64,000 nt of DNA, taken from assembly GCA_965243385.1 (NCBI GenBank), contig CBDEUV010000002.1, positions 2,604,001-2,668,000 on the forward strand, written 5' to 3'. The translations under genes and the position numbers were made by a program. The stretch is from JANSYA01 sp965243385. Lineage in GTDB: Bacteria; Spirochaetota; Leptospiria; Leptospirales; Leptonemataceae. A model generated the notes under the pieces. The model saw nothing but the letters and a program-made list of their open reading frames with translations. It did not search any database and was not told where the DNA came from. This document shows positions 17,344-26,134 of the stretch, piece by piece; position 1 is the stretch's first letter, and every line of letters begins with the position of its first letter.

Positions 17344-18249
17344 ATGGCGAAGCAATCCACTCTCACCTGCGGCGATGTGGCCCGCTGGCTCGAAACTCTC
17401 GCGCCGCCGCATCTGGCCGAAGATTACGACAATGTCGGTTTACTGGTCGGCGAAGCCGACACGATTGTTCGCGGCGTACTGGTCGCCCTGGATATTACGC
17501 CGGAGGTTCTAACGGAAGCAGTTGAACAAGGGGCCAATCTCGTCATCAGCCATCATCCGATCTGGTTTCGGTCCCGCAAATCTCTGCGCGGCGACGATTT
17601 CGTCAGCCGCCAGATCCTTTTTGCCATTCGTAACGACCTGGCGTTGTACGCCTGCCACACGAATCTCGACAGCATTCGTGACGGAGTGAATCGTACGATC
17701 GTCGATCGCCTGGGCCTGCGGGACGTGGAGTTTCTGAGTCCGAAGTCTTCCTCGACGAAGACGCCCGCCGCGCATCCAACGGACGGCGGCGGACACGGTC
17801 CCTTTTGCGAGGCCGGCACCGGTATGATCGGCGAGCTGCCGGAACCGCTCACGACCGACGAATTGCTGGCGCAAGTCCACGAGCTCTTCGAGTGCGGCTG
17901 TATCCGCTACACGCCCGGGCCGGCGAACCGGCCCCTGCGCCGGATTGCGGTCTGCGGCGGCGCGGGCAGCTTTTTGCTGGATACCGCGCGGGCCCGGGGA
18001 GCCGACGCCTTTATTACCGCCGACGTAACCTATCATCAGTTTTTCGAAACCTGCGGCGATATGCTGTTTATGGACATCGGCCACTACGAATCGGAGCAGT
18101 ATACGAGCGAAGTCATCCGCGATTATATACAGCAGCGAATAGCCCCGGAACATCGCGATCCAGTGCAGGATGCGCATCGCCCGGAAATTCAAATTCGAAT
18201 CGCGACCCGGAGCACGAACCCGGTGCACTATTACAACGGACCCGCCTGA
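17344..18249 (+). CDS. Nif3-like dinuclear metal centre protein (YqfO/NIF3 family)
   Basis: 301 residues. The family metal ligands are present: SHHPIWF, CHTNLD, and C-terminal GHYESEQ (YHQFFE in between), with the typical AEDYDNVGLLVG start. Members bind two metal ions and are linked to NAD/GTP-related hydrolase roles that remain poorly defined. ATG 17344 was chosen because the first conserved residues follow directly. There is an insertion of about 20 residues with little conservation (around 140-160). Confidence 0.88.
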   Translation: MAKQSTLTCGDVARWLETLAPPHLAEDYDNVGLLVGEADTIVRGVLVALDITPEVLTEAVEQGANLVISHHPIWFRSRKSLRGDDFVSRQILFAIRNDLALYACHTNLDSIRDGVNRTIVDRLGLRDVEFLSPKSSSTKTPAAHPTDGGGHGPFCEAGTGMIGELPEPLTTDELLAQVHELFECGCIRYTPGPANRPLRRIAVCGGAGSFLLDTARARGADAFITADVTYHQFFETCGDMLFMDIGHYESEQYTSEVIRDYIQQRIAPEHRDPVQDAHRPEIQIRIATRSTNPVHYYNGPA

Positions 18250-18346
18250 AGGCTCGATTTCGCTCGGGATTCCACTGGAACATAAGCGTGAGCCAGCGCG
18301 TCAAAAAGGCATGGCGCAAATTCGACCCGAACCATCCCGTGGAATC

Positions 18347-19330
18347 ATGAGGCCCTTATTCCGTATTTCTACAACGCTCTGCGCGCTGATTGTTAGCGCG
18401 GCGTTAATGCCCCAGCTGGCGCGGCACAGTCTGCAGGCCGAGAACACGCGCGCCGAGATCGACGCGCTACCGGAAAACTCGCAGCGACTGCAGTCGCGCC
18501 CGTACAAAAGCCCCCGGCTGCGGGCGATCGTCAAACGCGGCGTCCTGCGCGTGGCTATGCACGCCCTCTATCCGCCGTTTCGCATCCCCGGCGAAAGCGG
18601 CAAGACCGACGACGGATTCGCCGCCGATCAGCCCGTGCCCGCCGACAGCTATCCCGGCATCGACGTCGAGGTCGCCCACGAGCTGGCCCGCAGCCTGGGA
18701 GTCCGGCTGGAAATCGTATCCGGCAATATCGAAGAGATGATGGAGATGGTGCAAAAAGGCCAGGTAGACCTGGCATTGGGCGGCATTTCCAGTACGCTGA
18801 CCCGCGCTCGTTTCGTTCAGTTCGCGGAGCCGTACTTTATTACAACCCCTGCGGTATTGCTTGCGAAAAGCCGGCTGCCGAACGAATCGCAGTCCGAAGA
18901 ATTCGCGCGACGGAAACTGCGCAGCCTGGCCGATCTGCGGCGCCTGGAGCGACTGGTGCTCGGCGTCGTGCGGAACACGACCACGCATCGCCTGCTATTG
19001 GAAGATCCCGCGTTTTCGAAACACAAAATCGAAGCCTTCGTCGGGCGCAGCGAAATGGTCAAAGCCTTCGAGGACAACGATATCGACGCGATCGTCGCCG
19101 ACGCGGTCTTTATTACGGCGCTGACGCTCGAAAAACCGGTCTATCTCGTGAACGCCGTCGCACTCACGCAGCCGTATCGCGAAGAGCATCTCTCGCCGAT
19201 TCTGGCGTACGGCGATCCCGAGTTTTTGTCGGTGATCAATTTTTTTCTGAAAGAGATGCGGCGAACAGGACGCTTCGAAGCGCTGGATCGTAAATACCTC
19301 GAAAGCGATAAGTGGGTGCAACAGGGCTGA
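18347..19330 (+). CDS. Periplasmic solute-binding protein, amino-acid type (SBP_bac_3)
   Basis: About 327 residues from ATG 18347 with a signal peptide (about 1-30); an ATG at 18311 would only lengthen the N-terminus. The type II binding fold is evident: RGVLRVAMHALYPPF, PGIDVEVAHELARSLG, VDLALGGISSTLTRARFVQFAEPYF and DIDAIVADA. These proteins normally feed an ABC importer for polar amino acids, but no permease or ATPase is adjacent. Instead it overlaps the following outer-membrane barrel gene (TGATG), so the pair may form an unusual uptake or sensing unit. Confidence 0.82.
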   Translation: MRPLFRISTTLCALIVSAALMPQLARHSLQAENTRAEIDALPENSQRLQSRPYKSPRLRAIVKRGVLRVAMHALYPPFRIPGESGKTDDGFAADQPVPADSYPGIDVEVAHELARSLGVRLEIVSGNIEEMMEMVQKGQVDLALGGISSTLTRARFVQFAEPYFITTPAVLLAKSRLPNESQSEEFARRKLRSLADLRRLERLVLGVVRNTTTHRLLLEDPAFSKHKIEAFVGRSEMVKAFEDNDIDAIVADAVFITALTLEKPVYLVNAVALTQPYREEHLSPILAYGDPEFLSVINFFLKEMRRTGRFEALDRKYLESDKWVQQG

Positions 19331-20913
19331 TGACCGAATACAGAACGACGATTTATACAATTCGCAATATTCTTTTCGCGCTGGCCGTCTGGGCCTGCGC
19401 GACACCGCTCTTCGCGCAAACCGAAGATACGCTCGAACGTTTTTCCTACGACGGCGAAGTCCTGGCGCGCGGTTTCTTTCTCTGGCGCGATATCGGGCTG
19501 GCCAATCCGCCGACTTCAACCGGCGGGGCGGAACGCGATCAGGAAGGCTATTTTGAATTCTTCGCCTGCCAGGCGAATCCGGCGACCTGCCGCACGACCC
19601 GCGAGCGCGAAGAGCAGGATTTCTATACGATTCGACTGCGACTCAACGTGGCTTTCCGGCCCAGTCCGTATGTCGACGTGCTCTATAATCTGGAAATCGG
19701 CGACGTCACATTCGGCCGCGACGAAGCGGATCGTTCCGGACCCGGTACGGGCGGGCGTGGGTCCGGACGCACCAACCTGGAAACGCGCCAGCTGCTGTTA
19801 AGGTTTCACAACCAGGCGAATACAACCGAAGCGGCGGCCGGCATCTTCTTATTCAGTACGCCCAACGGACTCGTGGTCGCGACCAGCGGCGCGGGCCTGC
19901 GACTGCGCCATGAAATCGAAAGCATCGCCTCGCGCTTCGAAGGCATCTATATCCGCTCCGAAGACAACTCGCGGGTGGACGGCGACTCCAACGGTTTCTC
20001 GGATGATAATTTCAGCGACATCAATCTGGGGCTCCTGAGCTGGAAGTGGTCGCAGATTCGCAGTCTGCGTACCGAACTCTACGGTATCTTTCGCGAAGAC
20101 GACGACGCATCGGTCGACGATATCACTGAATCGAACCAGGAAACCTCCCGGGTGTACTGGGGCGGTCTGCAACTGCGCTACAGCGTGGGCGGTTTCGAGC
20201 TGATGCTGCACGGAATCGGCAACTGGGGTCGCTTCCATCGACCGCTTTCGGCGGATCCGAAACTCTCAAGCATCGCAGCTACGACCAATACGAGCGATCC
20301 ACTCCAGGCCTTTTTCGAAGAGGCGCTCAGGCCGCCGTTGCGTAAGCAGTACAATATCAACGCGGCGGCGGGCGAAGCGGAACTCGGCTACCAGATCACG
20401 GATCGCACGCGATTAGCCCTGGTCTACGCCGGAGCCTCTGGACGCATTCCCGGCGACACCGAACCCGACGCGTCCAGCATCGACTATCGCTCGGACCAGT
20501 TTCGCACGGCCGGTCAGTCCTTTCAGTTCAACGAGATCTCCGTCGACGACTCTGGCGGCTACAGCATCTTCACCGGCGGCCGGTTGACCGGCCTGCAAAT
20601 CGGCGGTTTGCGGGTCCGCTTCCAGCCGCTGGCCGAGCTGGAAACCCGACTGGAATACTATCAGCTGCGGGCCTACAGAACTCCTACCATTGACGGAAAT
20701 ACAAATTATACGCGCGCTTTTCGACAGCGCAGTCCCGGAACTTTCCTGGGCGAGGAATGGAACCTGCGACTCGTATACAGCTTCTTTAACGATCTGAAGC
20801 TCGGCGCGCGTCTGGGCTGGTTCAACGCCGGCTCCGCCTACAAGGCCCTGCGCGACACGGAGTACGGCGACGACCTGTACGAAGTACAGGTCACGGTGAA
20901 ACAGACATTTTGA
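19330..20913 (+). CDS. Outer-membrane beta-barrel protein
   Basis: 527 residues with a signal peptide (about 10-30, ending LFAQ). The rest has alternating amphipathic strands and ends in VTVKQTF, the terminal Phe expected for BAM-assembled barrels. The layout (large loops, RLRLNV, YVDVLYNLEIGDV) recalls alginate-export/AlgE-like or DUF1302-type porins, without a firm match. Start ATG overlaps the stop of the binding-protein gene, so both are probably made together. Confidence 0.75.
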   Translation: MTEYRTTIYTIRNILFALAVWACATPLFAQTEDTLERFSYDGEVLARGFFLWRDIGLANPPTSTGGAERDQEGYFEFFACQANPATCRTTREREEQDFYTIRLRLNVAFRPSPYVDVLYNLEIGDVTFGRDEADRSGPGTGGRGSGRTNLETRQLLLRFHNQANTTEAAAGIFLFSTPNGLVVATSGAGLRLRHEIESIASRFEGIYIRSEDNSRVDGDSNGFSDDNFSDINLGLLSWKWSQIRSLRTELYGIFREDDDASVDDITESNQETSRVYWGGLQLRYSVGGFELMLHGIGNWGRFHRPLSADPKLSSIAATTNTSDPLQAFFEEALRPPLRKQYNINAAAGEAELGYQITDRTRLALVYAGASGRIPGDTEPDASSIDYRSDQFRTAGQSFQFNEISVDDSGGYSIFTGGRLTGLQIGGLRVRFQPLAELETRLEYYQLRAYRTPTIDGNTNYTRAFRQRSPGTFLGEEWNLRLVYSFFNDLKLGARLGWFNAGSAYKALRDTEYGDDLYEVQVTVKQTF

Positions 20914-20983
20914 GGCAAAACGAAATAGTGCTTGTTTGAATCGCCGCCGGCGATTTTACTCTGTCTCCGGCGGCGATGCGTAT

Positions 20984-21448
20984 ATGTCCTTCACCCTCAA
21001 AATCGAACCCGAATGGAATATAATTAAGAAGATCAAGGAGTTCATCAACAGCGAACCGCGCATCATCAGCCAGGGCGAAGATTTTCGCGAAGCTACGCTG
21101 CTCACGGCCATCGAGCTGGTCGAAAACGGACTGAAATACAGCGATGGGGAACCCCCGCAGTCGGTCACGTTTTCCTTTGAAATCCAGGACGGCGTGGTTC
21201 AAATCGAAGTCCACAACTCCACGACCGACCAGGCGCACAGGGCGGCTCTGGCGGAAACTCTGAATAAACTCAAGGACTCCAATCCCTTCGATCTGTACGT
21301 GGAACGGCTCGAACGCATTCGCGACAATCCGGACGGCCACAGCCGTATGGGTCTCGTGCGTATCGCTTACGAAGGGGAATACGAACTGACGTGCGAAGCC
21401 GGCGGGGAAGACGTCGTTCGCATCGTGGCTCGCCGACCGCTGGCGTAA
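20984..21448 (+). CDS. Partner-switching regulator, degenerate HATPase fold (slr1658/SiaB-like)
   Basis: 154 residues. An N-box-like motif is visible (LTAIELVENGLKYS), and a GLVRI motif follows HSRM, but the DxGxG box of true anti-sigma kinases is replaced by VHNST. This resembles the slr1658/slr1861-type and SiaB-type regulators that work beside STAS-like proteins. It is first in a three-gene operon with a STAS-like protein and a PAS-SpoIIE phosphatase, the classic kinase/antagonist/phosphatase set. Confidence 0.72.
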   Translation: MSFTLKIEPEWNIIKKIKEFINSEPRIISQGEDFREATLLTAIELVENGLKYSDGEPPQSVTFSFEIQDGVVQIEVHNSTTDQAHRAALAETLNKLKDSNPFDLYVERLERIRDNPDGHSRMGLVRIAYEGEYELTCEAGGEDVVRIVARRPLA

Positions 21449-21463
21449 CAGCAATTCTAATTT

Positions 21464-21832
21464 ATGGAATTCAAAAGTCTCAAAGTCGAAGATCTCGAAA
21501 TCCTGGTGACGCGCGAAGACAGTACGCTGCGCCTCCAGTGGCAGGGCGCAATTCACAGCGCCGATCCTGGCGATTATCTCGATCCGTACTTCGACTTATT
21601 GGTCGACGCGGCCAGCTCTGAAGGTTCGGGCATCGTCTGCGATTTCTCCAAACTGGAGTACATGAACTCTTCGAGCATCCCGCCGCTGATTCATTTATTG
21701 CGCGAATGCGGCGAACGCGAGATCAAAGCCGAATTCACCTACGATGCTTCGCGCAAAGTCCAGACGGCCTCGTTTCGAGCACTGGACGTCATCGCCCGCA
21801 AATCCAGCTTCACCAGCGTAAAAGGGCTTTAA
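21464..21832 (+). CDS. STAS-like antagonist (slr1659/SiaC-like)
   Basis: 122 residues with a STAS-like strand-helix order: LRLQWQGAI, GIVCDFSKLEYMNSSSIPPLIHLL and IKAEFTYDA. The run of Ser in YMNSSSIPP corresponds to the phosphorylation site of SpoIIAA-type proteins. It lies 15 bp after the slr1658-like gene, and its stop overlaps the phosphatase start (TAATG). It probably cycles between phosphorylated and free forms under control of its two neighbours. Confidence 0.78.
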   Translation: MEFKSLKVEDLEILVTREDSTLRLQWQGAIHSADPGDYLDPYFDLLVDAASSEGSGIVCDFSKLEYMNSSSIPPLIHLLRECGEREIKAEFTYDASRKVQTASFRALDVIARKSSFTSVKGL

Positions 21833-23115
21833 TGAGCCAGGTGGATCTCACAGCTCTGTGGGATTTTTCTCCGATTCCGCAATTCGTCATGGATCGCGCG
21901 GCGATTCGCCAGATCAACGGCGCCTGTCTGGCGCTGCTCGGCTACGAGTACGACGAACTGGTGGGCGTGGACGGCTGGGAGGAATTCCTCTTCGCTTCGG
22001 CGACGCAGTCCTACAAATTCTTCAGCTTCGTTTTCGAAGGCCGCCGCAATCACATGGACGTCGAATTTCGCTCGCGCGAAAAAGTTCTCCTCTATCTGCG
22101 CGTGGAGCGCAAGCTGATGGCGCCGGACGGGGACTTATATCTGGTGGCGCTCACCGACCTGACCGAGATCCGCGAAGACTCTGAGGCCATGCAGGCCGGC
22201 TACGATGAATTCGTCAAAGTCACGACCGAACTCGAAGGCGCCCTGAACACGATCGAAAAACAAAACGAACTCTTGGAGAAGCAGCAGCAAACGCTGCAAA
22301 ACGAGCTGAGTCTCGCGCGGGTCGTGCAGAACCAGCTCTTCACCCGCAATTTCTCCGATTTTCAGCGCGTGCGCACCGCCGGCTTTTACGAAGCCATGGA
22401 AAACCTGGGCGGCGATATGTGGGAGTTCTACGAAACTCCCGGCGAGTTTCTGGCGGTAATCGGCGACGTAATGGGACACGGCGTGGCCGCCGGTCTGATT
22501 TCGATCGCCGCGAAGACGCTGTTTAAGAAACACTTCGAGACGCTCAGCCGCCCCGAAGCCAGCCGCGATCTGGGCCAGATGTGCACGGCGCTGAATCTGG
22601 AGTTGCTCGAAATCACCCACGGCGATTATTATATCACCATCTGCCTGGTGCGCATCGACTCTGAAAATCGCATGCACTATCTTACCTGCGGGCATCCGCC
22701 GCTCTTTCTGGTTCGCGCGGATCCCAAACAGAGCAGCAAACTGCTCTATACCAGCCAGCCCATGCTGGGAGTTTTTCCGGAGATTGTATACGAGGCCCAG
22801 AGCGTGCAGCTCCATCCCGGAGACCGCGTGCTGATGTATACAGATTGCCTGCTGGAAAGTTTCGACCCGGACGGCAACCCGCTCGATCTACAGAACGTGA
22901 CTTCGATGATCCGTCACACCGACGGCACGACCCCCGAAACCGTCGTCGAGCGAGTGCTGGAATATCGCCAGCAGCACAGCGGAAGCTCCAGTCTGCCCGA
23001 CGATCTGGCGGTGGTCTGCGTCGAGATTCCGGCTGCAGGCCTGGAAAACCCGGAGGACGCTCCGCTTCCGGACGCAAATGCCGGGAAGCAGGGCGAGCAG
23101 CCCCCGGCTTCGTAA
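21832..23115 (+). CDS. PAS-SpoIIE (PP2C-type) serine phosphatase
   Basis: 427 residues, cytosolic. A PAS domain (about 5-120) is followed by a coiled coil (about 130-165) and a SpoIIE/RsbU-type phosphatase domain (about 175-405) with the metal-binding motifs LGGDMWEFY, GDVMGHGVAAGLIS and PDDLAVVCV. It should dephosphorylate the STAS-like protein encoded just upstream, with the PAS domain as input. Start at ATG 21832 overlaps that gene's stop. It converges on the desaturase gene, 10 bp apart. Confidence 0.9.
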   Translation: MSQVDLTALWDFSPIPQFVMDRAAIRQINGACLALLGYEYDELVGVDGWEEFLFASATQSYKFFSFVFEGRRNHMDVEFRSREKVLLYLRVERKLMAPDGDLYLVALTDLTEIREDSEAMQAGYDEFVKVTTELEGALNTIEKQNELLEKQQQTLQNELSLARVVQNQLFTRNFSDFQRVRTAGFYEAMENLGGDMWEFYETPGEFLAVIGDVMGHGVAAGLISIAAKTLFKKHFETLSRPEASRDLGQMCTALNLELLEITHGDYYITICLVRIDSENRMHYLTCGHPPLFLVRADPKQSSKLLYTSQPMLGVFPEIVYEAQSVQLHPGDRVLMYTDCLLESFDPDGNPLDLQNVTSMIRHTDGTTPETVVERVLEYRQQHSGSSSLPDDLAVVCVEIPAAGLENPEDAPLPDANAGKQGEQPPAS

Positions 23116-23125
23116 TTCCAGCGGG

Positions 23126-24295
23126 TTACGCCGCGGTCGCCTGCAGCTCCCGGGCTTCGCGATAGGTATACCAGCGCCCCGTCTCGCGGTCGAAGAGTTT
23201 GCACTTCTTCGTGGATCTGAGATAATCCGCGAGTACGGTATCGCGTTCGATCACGTATTCGCCGTAGACGGCTTTGATATCCTCAAGAGCGCGCTTGAGA
23301 TGATAGAAAGGAATGCGCACCTGAACGTGATGCGGCATATGAACATAAATATCGTGTAAAAAGAAATTAATCGCACGCGGAATATGATAGTTCACGGTCC
23401 CGAAGAGCTGACCGTACGCCGGTGACCAATCGCCACGGGCCTTCCACGGAATCTCTTCGTTGATGTGGTGCACGTAAACCGTGAAACCCATGATATAATT
23501 CCAGATCAGGAAAGGCACGAGAAACATCTTCGTCCACATCCACAGTCCCGCGCTCCAGTCGAAGGCGCCGTTCGCGGCGGCAAGGGCCGCGAATGACTCC
23601 ACCGAAGTCGCGCCCGCAATCGCGTTCGCATACGCTCCGCCGAAAAAGAGCGCCGCGGAAATCGCGAAGAAAATGGCCGTCATAGCGCGCTGGTCCCGCT
23701 TCGCTTCGGCGTTCGGCGCGGTATAGAGTACCATGCCCTTAAACCAGATCTCGATTAAATAGTACGGCCCGGCGCCGAGGGGCGACCAGTACAGACGATG
23801 CATGGCCCGACCCAACCAGGATTTCTTCTGATACTCGGCCGGCGAAACGGGATGCCAGACGAAATCGGCGCCCAGCTTGATCGTATGCCCGTGGTGCACC
23901 CGATTGTGTCCGTAGGCCCACTGACTGTAGGCGTGCAGCGACGGAATGGTCGAAAGGAAGCCGACCCAGTAGGACAGGCGCTTGCTCTGAAAGAGAGCCC
24001 CATGGGCTGCATCGTGGCCGATCGTAAATAGTGCGCTGATCAAGAGGCCGCTCAAAAGCCAGAGCGGAATTACATAATACCAGGCCTCGGCCATGGCCAG
24101 GGCGGTCATACAGGCCCCGAACAGGACCAGATCCCGGAAAAAATACAGCAGACCCCGGTGGGTCGGATTTTCGTAGGCCGCCGGGGAAATGGCGTCCTTG
24201 ATCGATTTCCAGGTGAATTTCTTGGCCGAGAACGCCTCGGCGGTGCGCTGATTGCGTCCGACTGACCGGCTCGAATCGTTGATTGCGAGATTCAT
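23126..24295 (-). CDS. Membrane fatty-acid desaturase (di-iron)
   Basis: 389 residues from ATG 24295, preceded by AAGGGGGA. The three His boxes of membrane desaturases are present: HDAAH, HNRVHH and HMPHHV, plus HHINEE. Four or more membrane segments. The enzyme would insert a double bond into acyl chains of membrane lipids using O2 and a ferredoxin or cytochrome donor. The enlarged C-terminal box (HDIYVHMPHH) fits acyl-lipid desaturases. A perfect palindrome lies 28 bp upstream of the start. Confidence 0.88.
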   Translation of the reverse strand: MNLAINDSSRSVGRNQRTAEAFSAKKFTWKSIKDAISPAAYENPTHRGLLYFFRDLVLFGACMTALAMAEAWYYVIPLWLLSGLLISALFTIGHDAAHGALFQSKRLSYWVGFLSTIPSLHAYSQWAYGHNRVHHGHTIKLGADFVWHPVSPAEYQKKSWLGRAMHRLYWSPLGAGPYYLIEIWFKGMVLYTAPNAEAKRDQRAMTAIFFAISAALFFGGAYANAIAGATSVESFAALAAANGAFDWSAGLWMWTKMFLVPFLIWNYIMGFTVYVHHINEEIPWKARGDWSPAYGQLFGTVNYHIPRAINFFLHDIYVHMPHHVQVRIPFYHLKRALEDIKAVYGEYVIERDTVLADYLRSTKKCKLFDRETGRWYTYREARELQATAA

Positions 24296-24322
24296 ACAGG
24301 TCCCCCTTTCGGCCGCCAGAAA

Positions 24323-24339
24323 ATTTAACATTGTTAAAT
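24323..24339. promoter_or_regulatory. Palindromic operator candidate upstream of desaturase
   Basis: ATTTAACA-T-TGTTAAAT, perfect 8-bp arms around one base, 28 bp upstream of the desaturase ATG. On the minus strand TTGCCC precedes it, so it would lie between or over -35 and -10 elements. TetR-type lipid regulators often bind such short dyads; the regulator is not in the window. Confidence 0.55.
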
Positions 24340-24385
24340 AGGGCAAGCCCGAAACTACCCGGTTTGGCACGGAACTAAAAAAAAT

Positions 24386-24817
24386 TCAGAACGGTTTGAA
24401 GACCGCCAGAAGCACCACCAGAACCAGAATCAGGGTCGGGAGCTCGTTATAGAGCCTGAATCGGCGGGACGGGATCGTCTCCCGGGCCAGCAGACGCTTC
24501 CTGTACGAATTGGCGAGCCACTGCCAGACGAACAGCGCCGCCACGAGCGCCAGTTTCACGTAGATCCAGTAGCTGGCGGTCAGCAGGTCCGGTCGAAAGC
24601 TGAGCGTTCCCAGACCACAGACCAGCGTGAAGAGCGAAGCCGGCACCATGATGATCCTGTGCAGCTTTTCGGACATCACGTCCAGAGTGGCTTTGACTTC
24701 TTCCGATTCGCTTTCGGCATGGTACACGAACAGACGCCAGATATAAAACATTCCAGCGAACCAGGCGACGAATCCAATTATGTGTAGAGCCCGGAACGCA
24801 AGATAGAGGGAGAGCAT
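24386..24817 (-). CDS. hemJ: Protoporphyrinogen oxidase HemJ
   Basis: 143 residues with four membrane helices. The family signature is clear: a conserved His in RALHIIGFVAWFAGMFYIWRL followed by FVYH, a second conserved region LHRIIMVP, and a C-terminal NELPTLILVL. HemJ oxidises protoporphyrinogen IX in heme synthesis in bacteria lacking HemG/HemY. Upstream of the desaturase on the same strand with 90 bp between; divergent from the PNPOx-like gene. Confidence 0.9.
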   Translation of the reverse strand: MLSLYLAFRALHIIGFVAWFAGMFYIWRLFVYHAESESEEVKATLDVMSEKLHRIIMVPASLFTLVCGLGTLSFRPDLLTASYWIYVKLALVAALFVWQWLANSYRKRLLARETIPSRRFRLYNELPTLILVLVVLLAVFKPF

Positions 24818-24941
24818 ACGCTGGAATCTCCGCCGGTGCAGCCGCGGACAATCGATTTTCAGAAATCCACCGGCCGCCGGGATCAGCCACGCAAAATATC
24901 TGATCGACGAATCGAGACCCGCGCCCCATTTTCATTTCGAA

Positions 24942-25481
24942 ATGTCGCCTCCTCTGAATCCGGCCACGCACATTCCCGTACCGACGGAAATCGAAAGCTT
25001 TCTGAACGAACACCACGTGCTGAGCCTCTGCACCGCCGCCCTCGACGGCACACCCTACGCCGCGAATTGCTATTATATATTCTTAAACGGCGCCCGGACC
25101 GGCGACTCTCCCGACACCGCGAGACCCTGCTTCGTATTTCTTTCAGACCGAAAGACGCGCCACGGTCGGGAGCTGCTGGCGAATTCCGCCGTCGCCGGTA
25201 CCGTACATGTGGAACCGCCGGCGACGCGCGAAGGCGTAACGCAAATCCAGGGCGTACAATTCACCGGCCGCGCGAGCCTGTTATCCGACGCTGGAGCTCC
25301 GAAGGCAGCGCCGCTCGCCCCTCAATTCATAGAGCACGCCCGCGAAAGCTATTACGCGAAATTCGAATACGCCCGGGAAGCGCCCGCCGACTTCTGGCTG
25401 CTCTCCCTGGAATACTTAAAGATGACCGACAACAGCGTGCGCTTCGGATTCAAACGCTACTGGCCGGAGCCGCCGGAATGA
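24942..25481 (+). CDS. PNPOx-like split-barrel flavin protein (YhbP/UPF0306-like)
   Basis: 179 residues with the split-barrel pattern of pyridoxamine-5'-phosphate-oxidase-like proteins: EHHVLSLCTAALDGTPYAANCYY, then FVFLSDRKTRHGREL and GVQFTGRASLL. The Thr-Arg-His triad after the third strand is typical of the UPF0306 group. The reaction is unknown; FMN or heme binding is plausible. Its stop overlaps the start of the NYN gene (ATGA). Confidence 0.75.
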   Translation: MSPPLNPATHIPVPTEIESFLNEHHVLSLCTAALDGTPYAANCYYIFLNGARTGDSPDTARPCFVFLSDRKTRHGRELLANSAVAGTVHVEPPATREGVTQIQGVQFTGRASLLSDAGAPKAAPLAPQFIEHARESYYAKFEYAREAPADFWLLSLEYLKMTDNSVRFGFKRYWPEPPE

Positions 25482-26092
25482 TCGTACTCGTCGACGCGTT
25501 CAATCTAATCTATAAATTCCCGGAGCTGGAAGAACACATGGCGCGCGGCGAACTGGAAGCCGCGATGGACGGTCTGCTCGCGCGATTGAAGGCCGGGAAA
25601 GCGGCCTACTCCGCGTCGAAGAAGAGCGGCGATGCGAGTCTGCATAACGCTCCGGGAACGGCCAGAGCTTCCGGGAAACGCAATCAGAAAGCGAAAGGAC
25701 GCAGCCGCGAATTGATTCTGCACGTCTTTTTCGACGGCAAACGCCGACGCGGCGACGAGAGCAAACGTCTGAAATTCGACGGAATGGATCTCTATTACAG
25801 CCACGATCTGAGCGCGGATCATTTGATCATGGAGTTTATCAAACGCGATGCGACGCCCGGCGATTTACTCGTCGTTTCCACCGACAAAAAGGTCCGCGAG
25901 TTCGCGCGTATCCATCGCTGCCGTCGCCAGACTTCCGAAGAATTCGCCGAATGGCTGACGGCGCAGATCGCGGCGAATGAGTCCGGCCGATCGCCGAACG
26001 ACGGGGAGGATGAAGCCTCTGAACGAGATGCGCCGGTGTCGACGGACGAAGTGGAATACTGGGAAGCGATGTTTCGCGCGAAAGGCGATTGA
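25478..26092 (+). CDS. NYN-domain ribonuclease-like protein (YacP type)
   Basis: 204 residues. The PIN/NYN fold starts with IVLVDAFNLIY, whose Asp is the first catalytic acid; later acids follow in VFFDGK, YYSHDLSADHLI and LLVVSTDKKVREFA. YacP/Rae1-like proteins cleave RNA, some on the ribosome. The C-terminus (about 165-204) is acidic and less conserved. Translationally coupled to the PNPOx-like gene. Confidence 0.82.
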   Translation: MIVLVDAFNLIYKFPELEEHMARGELEAAMDGLLARLKAGKAAYSASKKSGDASLHNAPGTARASGKRNQKAKGRSRELILHVFFDGKRRRGDESKRLKFDGMDLYYSHDLSADHLIMEFIKRDATPGDLLVVSTDKKVREFARIHRCRRQTSEEFAEWLTAQIAANESGRSPNDGEDEASERDAPVSTDEVEYWEAMFRAKGD

Positions 26093-26134
26093 GATAGAAT
26101 CGAAAGCGATCAATCCGATGAATGCGCGCGGCGT

